DNA of 39,747 bases from an uncultured Lachnospiraceae bacterium. GTDB lineage: Bacteria > Bacillota > Clostridia > Lachnospirales > Lachnospiraceae. The position numbers and the translations under genes are program-made. The stretch covers positions 1-39,747 of the forward strand of contig CAKQXY010000036.1 in the NCBI GenBank assembly GCA_934292725.1. The letters run 5' to 3'. Below are positions 32,652 to 39,747 of this stretch, piece after piece (position 1 is the first letter of the stretch; every line of letters starts with the position of its first letter). The notes below the pieces were generated by a model. The model had not been told where the DNA came from. It was given only the letters and a program-made list of their open reading frames with translations, and ran no database searches.

Positions 32652-33725
32652 ATGGATGATTCGATTAAAACCTATAAGTGTCCCAACTGTGGTGCAGCAC
32701 TTACCTTCGACAGCAAAACCCAGAAACTACACTGTTCTCACTGTGACACCTCAATTGATGTTGAGGCAATGAAAGCTCTAAGCGATACACCTTCCGGTAC
32801 TGATCAGGATAATGCACGCTGGAATACGTCTGATGCCGGATCTAACTGGTCATCTGGTGAGCAGCAGGGTATGCGCAGCTATCACTGTCCTACATGTGGT
32901 GCTGAACTTGTCACTGATGAAACAACAGCTGCTTCTACCTGTGCCTACTGTGGTTCTCCTGTCGTATTGTCTGACCATTTAAGTGGTGCTAAGCGCCCTA
33001 ATTACGTGATTCCTTTTAAGGTCGACAAAAAAACAGCAAAGGAAACACTGAAAAACTTTTATAAGGGAAAAATTTTCCTTCCGCGTGCTTTTTCAGCCGA
33101 AAACCATCTTGAGGAAATCAGCGGTATTTATGTTCCTTTCTGGCTTTACAGCTGTGAATCCAAGGGAAGCTTTTCCTTTGATGCGACACGCACACATCAT
33201 TACACAGACGGTGATTATGATGTTACCGAAACAGAACATTATCTTGTTCTGCGTGATGGCGAAGCTCGTTTTAACAACATTCCTGTTGATGGCTCATCGA
33301 AGATGGATGATGCCTACATGGATGCAATTGAGCCATTTGATTACAATGCTATCACTGATTTTCATACTGATTATCTGCCAGGCTATGCAGCACAAACTTA
33401 TGATGAAGATGCTACTGTATGTGCACCGCGCGCAACAGCTCGCGTAAAAAACACAACAATTGCAGCTATCCGCAGAACCTGCGACTACACAACGCTGACA
33501 CCGCGTACCAGCAAAATCAGCACCACACAAAACAGCGTTGACTATGCACTCCTTCCTGTATGGATGCTGACAACTAACTGGCATGGCAAATCCTACCATT
33601 TTGCCATCAATGGACAAACCGGCAAGATGATTGGTGATCTTCCGATTGATAAGGGACGCCTCTTTGGACTTCTCGCCGGTATCACGATTCCGCTCGGCAT
33701 TCTGCTGAAGCTGTTCATCTTTTAA
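32652..33725 (+). CDS. zinc-ribbon protein with C-terminal membrane anchor
   Basis: A 357-residue protein with two zinc ribbons: CPNCG (10-14) with CSHC (about 29-32), and CPTCG with CAYCG (about 77-103). A soluble domain with many paired acidic and aromatic residues follows, and one hydrophobic segment ends the protein (LLAGITIPLGILLKLFIF), placing it at the membrane with the bulk facing in. The family is usually labelled TFIIB-type zinc ribbon-containing; its role is unknown. The ATG at 32652 has AAAAGAGG upstream. It precedes the TPM gene by 30 bases, a pairing seen often in Clostridia. Confidence 0.85.
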   Translation: MDDSIKTYKCPNCGAALTFDSKTQKLHCSHCDTSIDVEAMKALSDTPSGTDQDNARWNTSDAGSNWSSGEQQGMRSYHCPTCGAELVTDETTAASTCAYCGSPVVLSDHLSGAKRPNYVIPFKVDKKTAKETLKNFYKGKIFLPRAFSAENHLEEISGIYVPFWLYSCESKGSFSFDATRTHHYTDGDYDVTETEHYLVLRDGEARFNNIPVDGSSKMDDAYMDAIEPFDYNAITDFHTDYLPGYAAQTYDEDATVCAPRATARVKNTTIAAIRRTCDYTTLTPRTSKISTTQNSVDYALLPVWMLTTNWHGKSYHFAINGQTGKMIGDLPIDKGRLFGLLAGITIPLGILLKLFIF

Positions 33726-33755
33726 TTTGTCGTTGAACGTGAAAGGAGTGATCAT

Positions 33756-34634
33756 ATGAACACAATCTTACATAAAAAACACAGTAAACAATCGTTATTT
33801 GCAACTCTATGCACTCTGCTTCTTAGCTTGTGTCTGGCGCTGCCGATCTTTGCCGATACCAATATTAATCTCGATGATATTGTAATTGAAAATGAATCCG
33901 AGATTTCAGGTGACGTCTATGATGGTGCTGGACTTCTAACCAATGATGAAATTTCTTCTCTGTCTGATAAGCTAGATAAGATTGAAAATCAATATCAGTG
34001 TGATGTTGTTGTTGTAACTTTAGAGGATGCAAATGGCTATGAAGTATATGACTATGCAAAAGCTATTTATAAACGCTGTGACTATGGCTATGGTTCTGAT
34101 AAAGATGGAATTATGTTCATTGTCAGTATGGCAGAGCGCCGATCCGAACTTATCGCCTTTGGCTATGGTAATACTGCACTTACTGATTACGGACGTGAAT
34201 ACATTTTAGATGAAGTTGTTCCAAGTCTTTCTGACGGAGATTACAACAAATCATTTAATACTTTCGCAGATCTCATTTCTGCTTTTTTAAAAGAAGCGCG
34301 TGAAAATGTTCCATTTGATGTTGATCATCCAGCAAAACTAACCTTTTTTTCACGTATCCTTCCGTATCTAATGTCCTTTGGTATTGCATTTATCGTTGCA
34401 CTTATCATCTGTAGTGTAAAAGCGGCCTCTATGAAGACAGCTGCTAAGAAAACAAGTGCTTCAGATTATATGGAGCCAGGCAGCTTCCATCTGACGAAAA
34501 AACGTGATTATTATCTTTACACTACTACTCACCGCGTAAAGCGTGAAAAACAGGAAAATTCCTCTGGTGGAGGTGGCAGCGGTGGAACAACCGTTGACAG
34601 TGATGGTTTTAGCGGCAGTGGAAGAAACTTCTAA
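33756..34634 (+). CDS. TPM-domain protein, secreted and membrane anchored
   Basis: A 292-residue protein with a signal peptide (LFATLCTLLLSLCLALPIFA), a TPM domain (about 50-180: VYDGAGLLTNDEISSLSDKL, VVVVTLEDANGYEVYDYA, GIMFIVSMAERRSELIAFGYG), a second membrane segment (about 205-228), and a cytoplasmic tail ending in a glycine/serine-rich stretch (SSGGGGSGGTT, SGSGRNF). This is the YgcG-like layout. Proposed roles in this family include membrane-protein turnover or phosphatase activity, without proof here. The ATG at 33756 follows AAAGGAG. It is in an operon with the zinc-ribbon gene. Confidence 0.87.
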   Translation: MNTILHKKHSKQSLFATLCTLLLSLCLALPIFADTNINLDDIVIENESEISGDVYDGAGLLTNDEISSLSDKLDKIENQYQCDVVVVTLEDANGYEVYDYAKAIYKRCDYGYGSDKDGIMFIVSMAERRSELIAFGYGNTALTDYGREYILDEVVPSLSDGDYNKSFNTFADLISAFLKEARENVPFDVDHPAKLTFFSRILPYLMSFGIAFIVALIICSVKAASMKTAAKKTSASDYMEPGSFHLTKKRDYYLYTTTHRVKREKQENSSGGGGSGGTTVDSDGFSGSGRNF

Positions 34635-34659
34635 TCATTGAACCGTCACTACACATAGC

Positions 34660-34712
34660 AAAAAAGCAGGACCTGTATGGATTTATCTCCATTTGCAGGT
34701 ACCTGCTTTTTT
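34660..34712. terminator. bidirectional terminator between convergent genes
   Basis: AAAAAAGCAGG (34660-34670) and CCTGCTTTTTT (34702-34712) are exact inverted repeats, with further pairing inside (ACCTG/CAGGT, TATGGA/TCCATT). It serves the TPM gene on the plus strand and the Na/Pi gene on the minus strand. Confidence 0.9.
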
Positions 34713-34715
34713 ATA

Positions 34716-36647
34716 TTAATTTTCTTCTGTATCCTCAAGCGGATCTTCTAACGGATCAATGTTCTCTGGAATGATTGTCTCTGCCGTTTCAGCATTTTTA
34801 GATTTTCTTCCCTGCTGTGGCTGCTGCTCCTCTAATAGAGCCTTCATCTTTGCTTTTTCCTGCTGTCTTGCAAACCAGGCTTCGAAATCATCAATACTAT
34901 ACTTTTGCTCATACTCCTCAAAGTAACGCTTATATTCAGTATTTCTCATCTCACGCACACTCTTTAAATACTCATGCGTATCAAAGTTTCTGGACTCAAG
35001 CTCAATCATCGCTACAGCAACATTGGAACAGTGATCTGATACTCTCTCAATGTTTGTCAACAAATCGTTAAATGCAAAGCCCTGGGAAATTCCACATTTT
35101 CCAGACTGCAAACGATCTACATGACGCATTTTTAGTTCATCACACAACATACCAATAAGCTCACGAAGCGGCTCGATTCTAGCTGCCATCTGTAAGTCAT
35201 CACGGCTAAAAGCCTGAACTGTGCTAGTAACAATCTCCTTCATTGCGGCAATTAGGACATTTAATTCATATCGCGCTTCATCTGAAAAGACAATCTTCTT
35301 ATCATAAAGTTCCTTTGCAGTTCTGGCAACATTCAGTGCATGATCGCCCATACGCTCAAAGTCACTGATTGTATGCAAAAATTTGGATACCTGCTTAGTC
35401 TGATCTCCGCTTAATTCCTTTCCAGTCAGCTGCATCAAATATGTTCCAAGCTTATCCTCATACTTATCAATCAGCACTTCCTTTTCTTCAATCTTCTGAT
35501 ATTTTTCATCAGAATATTTTTTAAGAAGACTCACTGATCTGGATAAATTCTTACGTGCCTTTCTCGCCATACCATTCATCGCAGTATGACTCTGCGCAAT
35601 TGCGATTGCCGGATAACTTAAGAAACGTTCCTCAAGAAGATCAAAATCCTTTTGCTCATCAAGATCTTCCTCGTCATCCTTGATTAAAATGTAAACAAGT
35701 TTCTCAATGTACTTAATAAATGGTGACAAAATACAAATCGTTGCTGCACGGAAAACAGTGTTCATCAACGCAATATATACTGGCGTCATGACAACATTCA
35801 TAAATTTAAAATGGAAAATCGCATTCAATGTGTAGAACACAATTGACCAGAACAGCATACCAAATAAATCATTCAGCAAATAGATAAGAGCTGTACGTTT
35901 ACCGTTTTTATTTGTACCGATTGCAGACATTAAAACTGGACATGCTGCACCGACACCAATACCCATAACAATCGGAAGTGCTACAGCAAAGCTGATTCCG
36001 CCTGTTACGGACAGTGCCTGCAAAATACCAACTGATGCAGATGCACTCTGTAAAACTGCTGTGAAAAGAATACCAACCAAAATTCCAGCTGCTGGATTTG
36101 TAAACATCGTCAGCATGCTTCTAAAAGTCTCACTATCCTTAAGCGGTGCTACAGCACCACTCATCGTCTGCATACCAAACATTAAAATTGCAAAGCCAAG
36201 CATAATCTCACCGACATGGCGATAGCTGTCCTTTTTCATAACCATACGGAAAATAATACCGATAATGGCAACAACTGCTGAAATAGTTGCTGTTGAAAGA
36301 AGCTGTGCAATGCCGCCTGATCCCTCAATATAGGACAGACAGAGGATCCAGCCAGTGACACTCGTTCCGATATTTGCGCCCATGATAATACCAATTGACT
36401 GCGCAACCTTCATCATACCGGAATTTACGAATCCGACAACCATAACTGTTGTCGCCGATGAAGACTGAATAATTGCCGTTACTGCTGTTCCAAGCAATAT
36501 TCCCTTCAGAGGGGTACTGGTAAGCTTATACAAAATCAGCTCCAGCTTGTTGCCTGCCACCTTTTTCAGGCTATCGCCCATGACCGACATGCCATAAAGG
36601 AATAGCGCTACGCCACTTAACAGTGACAATATGGATGTTACTCCCAT
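34716..36647 (-). CDS. Na+/phosphate cotransporter with PhoU-like domain
   Basis: A 643-residue Na/Pi-cotransporter II family protein. The membrane half holds the inverted repeats with the QSSS signatures: TAIIQSSSATTVMVVGFVNSGMM and TAVLQSASASVGILQAL. Eight or more membrane segments end near residue 320. The C-terminal half (about 340-590) is a helical PhoU-like domain. The last 45 residues are charged and low in complexity. The ATG at 36647 follows GAGAGG. It imports phosphate with sodium at the membrane; some relatives act in export or regulation. An extended -10 promoter lies upstream at about 36763. Confidence 0.93.
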   Translation of the reverse strand: MGVTSILSLLSGVALFLYGMSVMGDSLKKVAGNKLELILYKLTSTPLKGILLGTAVTAIIQSSSATTVMVVGFVNSGMMKVAQSIGIIMGANIGTSVTGWILCLSYIEGSGGIAQLLSTATISAVVAIIGIIFRMVMKKDSYRHVGEIMLGFAILMFGMQTMSGAVAPLKDSETFRSMLTMFTNPAAGILVGILFTAVLQSASASVGILQALSVTGGISFAVALPIVMGIGVGAACPVLMSAIGTNKNGKRTALIYLLNDLFGMLFWSIVFYTLNAIFHFKFMNVVMTPVYIALMNTVFRAATICILSPFIKYIEKLVYILIKDDEEDLDEQKDFDLLEERFLSYPAIAIAQSHTAMNGMARKARKNLSRSVSLLKKYSDEKYQKIEEKEVLIDKYEDKLGTYLMQLTGKELSGDQTKQVSKFLHTISDFERMGDHALNVARTAKELYDKKIVFSDEARYELNVLIAAMKEIVTSTVQAFSRDDLQMAARIEPLRELIGMLCDELKMRHVDRLQSGKCGISQGFAFNDLLTNIERVSDHCSNVAVAMIELESRNFDTHEYLKSVREMRNTEYKRYFEEYEQKYSIDDFEAWFARQQEKAKMKALLEEQQPQQGRKSKNAETAETIIPENIDPLEDPLEDTEEN

Positions 36648-36757
36648 GTTTACCTCTCATTCTTTTGACTCAGCACATTTTGTGCCAAAGCCTCTGATTT
36701 ACTTGTTCGGCGGTTTTTACATAAGTTTTACTTTCTTTTTACCCGCAGAACAATTCC

Positions 36758-36766
36758 AGTATATCA
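36758..36766 (-). promoter_or_regulatory. extended -10 promoter of the Na/Pi cotransporter gene
   Basis: TGATATACT on the minus strand (TATACT at 36763-36758) with no good -35. It lies about 110 bases before the ATG. Confidence 0.45.
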
Positions 36767-36787
36767 AGTATCTGTCGAAAATGGAAC

Positions 36788-36820
36788 TAGCAAAATGACA
36801 AAAAATACAATATTTTGCTA
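36788..36820 (-). terminator. hairpin at the end of the DUF3842 gene
   Basis: TAGCAAAAT and ATTTTGCTA form a 9-bp stem that includes the TAG stop codon. There is no T-run outside, but an inner AAAATA/TATTTTTT alternative could terminate on the minus strand. Confidence 0.35.
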
Positions 36821-37225
36821 TTTATTTTGCAATATATAATTAATCGCTTCATCAATATTATCACTCAAGCGATTATCTGACACACCAACCACATGAAACA
36901 TACATGTATTTACCGGCAATAGCACCTTTTGTGCTGTACAAGATGCCACTGCCTGTGCCATCTTTGGTGTTATCTCACCAAGCAGCGCATCTGCTGCAAT
37001 GATCCCAATTGGTCCTACTACAAAATCAGCTCCTGACGTATTGACAACTACTGGATTTTCTCCTGTCGCTGCCTTCACGGCACCTGCCTTCATCATTGCT
37101 GATGTTGCCATCGCATTTGTGCCAACTGCAATCAACTCTTTTGGATCACCGCCAGACTTAATCCATTTGTCAATAAATGCGCTTCCCATACGGCCACCCT
37201 GACCATCAATTACTACAATTTTCAT
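36818..37225 (-). CDS. DUF3842 family protein
   Basis: A 135-residue protein typical of Clostridia and labelled DUF3842. It starts with a nucleotide-binding-like MKIVVIDGQGGRMG, followed by ELIAVGTNAMATSAMMKAGA and a conserved NTSGADFVVGPIGIIAADALLGEITPKMA. A Rossmann-like fold is likely. The function is unknown. The ATG at 37225 follows AGGTGAAAG. The gene stands alone and is divergent from the NMT1-like lipoprotein gene, with an extended -10 (TGGTATACT, 37281-37273) upstream. Confidence 0.9.
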   Translation of the reverse strand: MKIVVIDGQGGRMGSAFIDKWIKSGGDPKELIAVGTNAMATSAMMKAGAVKAATGENPVVVNTSGADFVVGPIGIIAADALLGEITPKMAQAVASCTAQKVLLPVNTCMFHVVGVSDNRLSDNIDEAINYILQNK

Positions 37226-37272
37226 ATTCTTTCACCTGCCAATTTTTCTAACTATTCAAAAAATACGTTATA

Positions 37273-37281
37273 AGTATACCA
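37273..37281 (-). promoter_or_regulatory. extended -10 promoter of the DUF3842 gene
   Basis: TGGTATACT on the minus strand, about 48 bases before the ATG at 37225; no convincing -35. Confidence 0.5.
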
Positions 37282-37350
37282 CAAAACACTCATTAACGCT
37301 TCTCCTTTTTTCTGCATATTCTAATCACAAACAGTTCTCTGAGGTTTTCC

Positions 37351-38445
37351 ATGAACAATTTTTCTGTAAACAATTCTTTCATAAAAGGCAAACTAAAAAC
37401 AGGTCTTTTTCATCTTGTTATTCTTGCTTTCTCTATCTTGATCTGCGCTCTTATAGGCTGCTCTTCTTCAAAAAATAACAATTCTTCAACTGCATCATCA
37501 ACTGAAAGCCAAAAGGATCTTACTCCTGTAACATTAAATGAGGTTGCTCACTCTATCTTTTACGCACCACAATATGCAGCTATTGAACTTGGCTATTTTG
37601 AAGAGGAAGGTATTTTGCTGACACTCGACACCGGCTTTGGCGCTGATAAAACAATGACTGCTCTCATTTCTGGAAATGCTGATATCGGTTTTATGGGCAG
37701 CGAAGCCAGCATTTATACGTACAAAGAAGGTAATGAGGATTTTGCTGTCAATTTTGCCCAGCTGACCCAACGGGCTGGAAACTTTCTTGTCAGCCGAGAG
37801 CAAAATGATAGCTTTTCTTGGTCACAATTAAAGGGATCAACTGTAATCGGCGGCAGAAAAGGCGGTATGCCAGAGATGATCTTTGAATATATTTTAAAGA
37901 AAAACGGATTAACTCCGCAAAAAGATGTGACGATAATACAAAATATTGATTTTGGTTCTACTGCAGCTGCCTTCTCATCTGACACGTCACTAAGTGATTA
38001 TACTGTCGAGTTTGAACCACATGCAACACTTCTTGAACTGTCCGGCGACGGATACGTAGTGACATCTCTAGGTGTTGATTCAGGGTACGTTCCCTATACA
38101 GCTTACAGCGCCCGAAAAAGCTTTTTAACGGCTCACCCTGATACAATACAGCATTTTACAAATGCTATTCAAAAAGGGCTTGAATATGTCAATTCTCACA
38201 GTGCTGCAGAGATTGCAAACGTCATCGCGCCTCAATTTCCAGAGACAGATATCAAAACAATTACCATCATTGTAAATCGTTATCTTGAGCAGGATACTTG
38301 GAAAAATGATACCATCTTCACAAAGGAAAGCTTTGATCTGCTTCAGGATATCCTGCTTGATGCTGGTGAGCTTGAACAAAAAGTGCCTTACGATGATCTC
38401 GTAACAACAGCATATGCCAAAAATGCTATTACAAATCATAAATAA
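37351..38445 (+). CDS. NMT1/ThiY-like ABC substrate-binding lipoprotein
   Basis: A 364-residue lipoprotein. A basic N-terminus and hydrophobic stretch lead to the lipobox LIGC (cysteine at about residue 37), followed by a Ser/Asn-rich linker. The binding domain has NEVAHSIFYAPQYAAIELGYFEEEGI, GADKTMTALISGNADIGFMGSEAS and LKGSTVIGGRKGGMPEMIFEYILKKNGL, which fits the NMT1/SsuA/ThiY group that binds pyrimidine, sulfonate or similar small ligands. No permease or ATPase gene is adjacent, so the partner transporter lies elsewhere or is missing. The ATG at 37351 has GAGG 6-8 bases upstream. The ligand cannot be told. Confidence 0.88.
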   Translation: MNNFSVNNSFIKGKLKTGLFHLVILAFSILICALIGCSSSKNNNSSTASSTESQKDLTPVTLNEVAHSIFYAPQYAAIELGYFEEEGILLTLDTGFGADKTMTALISGNADIGFMGSEASIYTYKEGNEDFAVNFAQLTQRAGNFLVSREQNDSFSWSQLKGSTVIGGRKGGMPEMIFEYILKKNGLTPQKDVTIIQNIDFGSTAAAFSSDTSLSDYTVEFEPHATLLELSGDGYVVTSLGVDSGYVPYTAYSARKSFLTAHPDTIQHFTNAIQKGLEYVNSHSAAEIANVIAPQFPETDIKTITIIVNRYLEQDTWKNDTIFTKESFDLLQDILLDAGELEQKVPYDDLVTTAYAKNAITNHK

Positions 38446-38473
38446 TTCTTAAGAAATGGCGTCTTTCCTTTGC

Positions 38474-38502
38474 TTTACAATTTGATTAAAGTATGATATT
38501 TT
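38474..38502 (+). promoter_or_regulatory. promoter of the small membrane protein gene
   Basis: TTTACA (38474-38479), a 17-base spacer and TATTTT (38497-38502), 32 bases before the ATG at 38535. Confidence 0.45.
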
Positions 38503-38534
38503 ATAAGTAACGCTAACAGAAAAGAGAAGCTTAT

Positions 38535-38711
38535 ATGAAACGATTCAATATGCTGCACTGGGCAGCCTTTATATTAATTATCATTGCTCTGCTCTGGCTG
38601 ACCATCAGCTATTACTCACTGCGAGTTATTCCTTCCTATGCTTTTTTAGTTTTGTTTGTTGGAATTTTTTTATTGATTCTGGCAGAATACAAACACTCTA
38701 AAAAAAAGTAA
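38535..38711 (+). CDS. 58-residue membrane protein, unknown function
   Basis: A short open frame that begins MKRFNMLHWAAF and ends EYKHSKKK, with two hydrophobic helices (about 9-25 and 36-50) joined by SYYSLRVIPSY. AAGAGAAG precedes the ATG, a promoter-like pair lies 32 bases upstream, and the stop codon lies inside a perfect terminator palindrome. These three points together support a real gene. Both ends are probably cytoplasmic by the positive-inside rule. I do not recognise the family. Confidence 0.6.
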   Translation: MKRFNMLHWAAFILIIIALLWLTISYYSLRVIPSYAFLVLFVGIFLLILAEYKHSKKK

Positions 38712-38733
38712 GCACCATGGTGCTTACTTTTTT
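38702..38733. terminator. perfect 32-base bidirectional terminator
   Basis: The sequence is an exact palindrome centred between 38717 and 38718: six A, GTAAGCACCA, then its reverse complement ending in six T. It ends the 58-residue gene on the plus strand (TAA at 38709-38711 lies inside it) and the TRIC-like gene on the minus strand. Confidence 0.9.
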
Positions 38734-38735
38734 AA

Positions 38736-39404
38736 TTACGATTTTCCCTCTTCGTCCAAATGAATTGTTGGAAGATTCCACCTTAGCTGTGCCGCTAATG
38801 CTCTAATTACAAGAACTGCAATTGCTCCTACTATCATAGACATATTTAACGAAATATTCAATTTCCTATAAAAAATAACGCATATCACTGCACCCACAAT
38901 ACATGCTGTTGCATAAATATGCTTTTGAAAAATGTACGGAATTGACTCTGACATCATATCTCTTAGCAATCCGCCTCCAACACCAGTAACGGTACCGACA
39001 AACACAAGCAGGAAGCTGCCTGCATCAGGCCGCGTTGCCAACGCCACCTCAATACCAATTACTGTAAAAATTGCAAGACCTAGCGTATCCATTACGAAAA
39101 GTACAAGGCTATACATTTCACGAAAGCCTACATGTGTCTGCTTTTTCTTATTCGCATAATGAATTACTATAAACGTGAGAATAGCTGTGACTGCGGCTAT
39201 TAAAACATCTGTCGAATTGGTAAACATTCTCGGCGGATTTATTCCCAGTACAATATCTCTTGTCATACCGCCTCCAGTGGCTGTGACAACTCCGAGCACG
39301 CAAACACCAAACAAATCCATTCGCTTTCGTATGCCAACCATCGCACCTGATATTGAAAATGCGATAGTTCCAACCACGTCCAAAATCCAAATAAATGCAT
39401 CCAT
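38736..39404 (-). CDS. TRIC-like / UPF0126 cation channel family protein
   Basis: A 222-residue membrane protein with seven hydrophobic segments in two repeats. Each repeat carries the family glycine signature: TATGGGMTRDIVLG and TGVGGGLLRDMM. It begins MDAFIWILDVVGTIAFSISGAMVG, as in the YadS/UPF0126 group related to trimeric intracellular cation channels, and probably conducts monovalent cations across the membrane. The ATG at 39404 follows GGAG by about 9 bases. It is transcribed toward the small membrane protein gene and shares its terminator. Confidence 0.93.
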   Translation of the reverse strand: MDAFIWILDVVGTIAFSISGAMVGIRKRMDLFGVCVLGVVTATGGGMTRDIVLGINPPRMFTNSTDVLIAAVTAILTFIVIHYANKKKQTHVGFREMYSLVLFVMDTLGLAIFTVIGIEVALATRPDAGSFLLVFVGTVTGVGGGLLRDMMSESIPYIFQKHIYATACIVGAVICVIFYRKLNISLNMSMIVGAIAVLVIRALAAQLRWNLPTIHLDEEGKS

Positions 39405-39465
39405 ATTCTTTTTCTCCCTTATTTACCCTCGTCAATTGCCCGATTTTTTTCTTTTTCCCTTATAA

Positions 39466-39505
39466 TAAAAAAACTCTCTGGCAAACCGTCAGGAAGCTTC
39501 GTAAA
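39466..39505 (-). terminator. weak terminator after tRNA-Gly
   Basis: On the minus strand a CTGAC/GCCAG hairpin with one mismatch is followed by AGAG and seven T, about 10-40 bases after the tRNA. Confidence 0.5.
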
Positions 39506-39509
39506 GATA

Positions 39510-39581
39510 AGCGCGAGACGGGATTCGAACCCGCGGCCCTCGCCTTGGGAAGGCGATGCTCCACCACTGAGCCACTCGCGC
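39510..39581 (-). tRNA. tRNA-Gly (anticodon CCC)
   Basis: A complete cloverleaf on the minus strand: acceptor GCGCGAG/CTCGCGC (7 bp), D arm GCTC/GAGC, anticodon stem TCGCC/GGCGA around loop TTCCCAA giving anticodon CCC, and T arm GCGGG-TTCGAAT-CCCGT. The discriminator base is T, as usual for glycine tRNA. CCA is not encoded. It reads GGG codons and lies 10 bases downstream of a terminator-like hairpin that follows the 23S rRNA gene. Confidence 0.95.
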
Positions 39582-39590
39582 ATTGTATAT

Positions 39591-39626
39591 GCAAAAACAA
39601 TGCTTCGATTATTCATCAGAAGCATT
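39591..39626 (-). terminator. hairpin and T-run between 23S rRNA and tRNA-Gly
   Basis: On the minus strand AATGCTTC (39626-39619) pairs with GAAGCATT (39606-39599) and is followed by GTTTTT. It looks like the end of the rRNA operon, though the tRNA begins only 10 bases further on, so read-through or processing may also occur here. Confidence 0.65.
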
Positions 39627-39733
39627 ATCCTCACAATCCTCTCTTAAAGGAATTTATTTTTTATCTCATATACCTTCAAAACTGCACACAAACTTTTCAT
39701 CTCAAACCTATTACCATTTCCTACCCTGACCTT

Positions 39734-39747
39734 TTGGTCAAGCCCTC
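39734..39747 (-). rRNA. 3' end of a 23S rRNA gene (partial)
   Basis: The last bases on the minus strand read GAGGGCTTGACC, the usual 3' terminus of 23S rRNA in Firmicutes, which pairs with the gene's 5' GGTCAAG. Only about 14 bases are inside the window. Downstream is a spacer of about 110 bases (39627-39733) with CAGTTTTGAAGGTATATG, a typical rRNA-operon spacer motif; no 5S gene is present there. Confidence 0.7.

Noticed and set aside
38445..38460. TTCTTAAGAA palindrome after the NMT1-like gene as terminator
   Set aside because: The stem is short and AT-only, with no T-run following.

Overview
The window looks like a chromosomal segment of a low-GC Gram-positive anaerobe of the Lachnospiraceae (Clostridia). 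The evidence is strong AGGAGG-type ribosome sites, a YerC/TrpR-like regulator, a DUF3842 protein, a YesN/YesM-type two-component pair, carbohydrate ABC importer genes of Firmicutes type and a TnpB-only IS200/IS605 element. I cannot name the species from sequence alone.

Layout. (1) 1-4877, minus strand: a five-gene operon behind a near-consensus promoter. It encodes two membrane proteins, an ABC ATPase, an exported protein of unknown function and a fused ABC exporter that runs to the window edge. (2) 4924-10049, minus: branched-chain amino acid genes leuB-ilvD-ilvB with a structured leader, preceded by a YerC-family regulator. (3) 10173-11661, minus: an arginase-family protein and a HAD phosphatase. 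(4) 11698-24050, minus: a uronate/oligosaccharide region. In transcription order it holds a solute-binding protein, two permeases, a GH28-like beta-helix enzyme, a large unrecognised 814-residue protein, then a TnpB element, then uxuA and uxuB. (5) 24348-28458, plus: the divergent AraC-type response regulator, its YesM-like kinase and a small membrane-anchored third protein. (6) 28457-32521, plus: a KdgF-like cupin, a mini NifU-domain protein and a GH38 alpha-mannosidase. The cupin and NifU genes are bracketed by two related structured repeats in opposite orientation. (7) 32652-39404: housekeeping and poorly known genes, namely a zinc-ribbon protein, a TPM protein, a Na/Pi cotransporter, DUF3842, an orphan NMT1-like lipoprotein, a 58-residue membrane protein and a TRIC-like channel. 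(8) 39510-39747, minus: tRNA-Gly(CCC) just downstream of the 3' end of a 23S rRNA gene.

How the genes fit together. The two-component system faces the importer operon across a 453-base gap, which carries three direct repeats next to the binding-protein promoter and a long imperfect palindrome. None of the intracellular enzymes (GH28-like, the 814-residue protein, GH38, KdgF-like, UxuA, UxuB) has a signal peptide. The model is therefore that short uronate-containing, perhaps mannose-containing, oligosaccharides are imported and then broken down in the cytoplasm to D-fructuronate, D-mannonate and 2-keto-3-deoxygluconate. Not seen here: an importer ATPase, UxaC, KdgK/KdgA, or a GH88/GH105 unsaturated uronyl hydrolase.

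The strongest candidates for something new are the 814-residue protein, the 214-base multi-hairpin repeat and its shorter relative, the TnpB that lacks zinc-finger cysteines together with its predicted guide RNA, and the KdgF/NifU/GH38 gene set.
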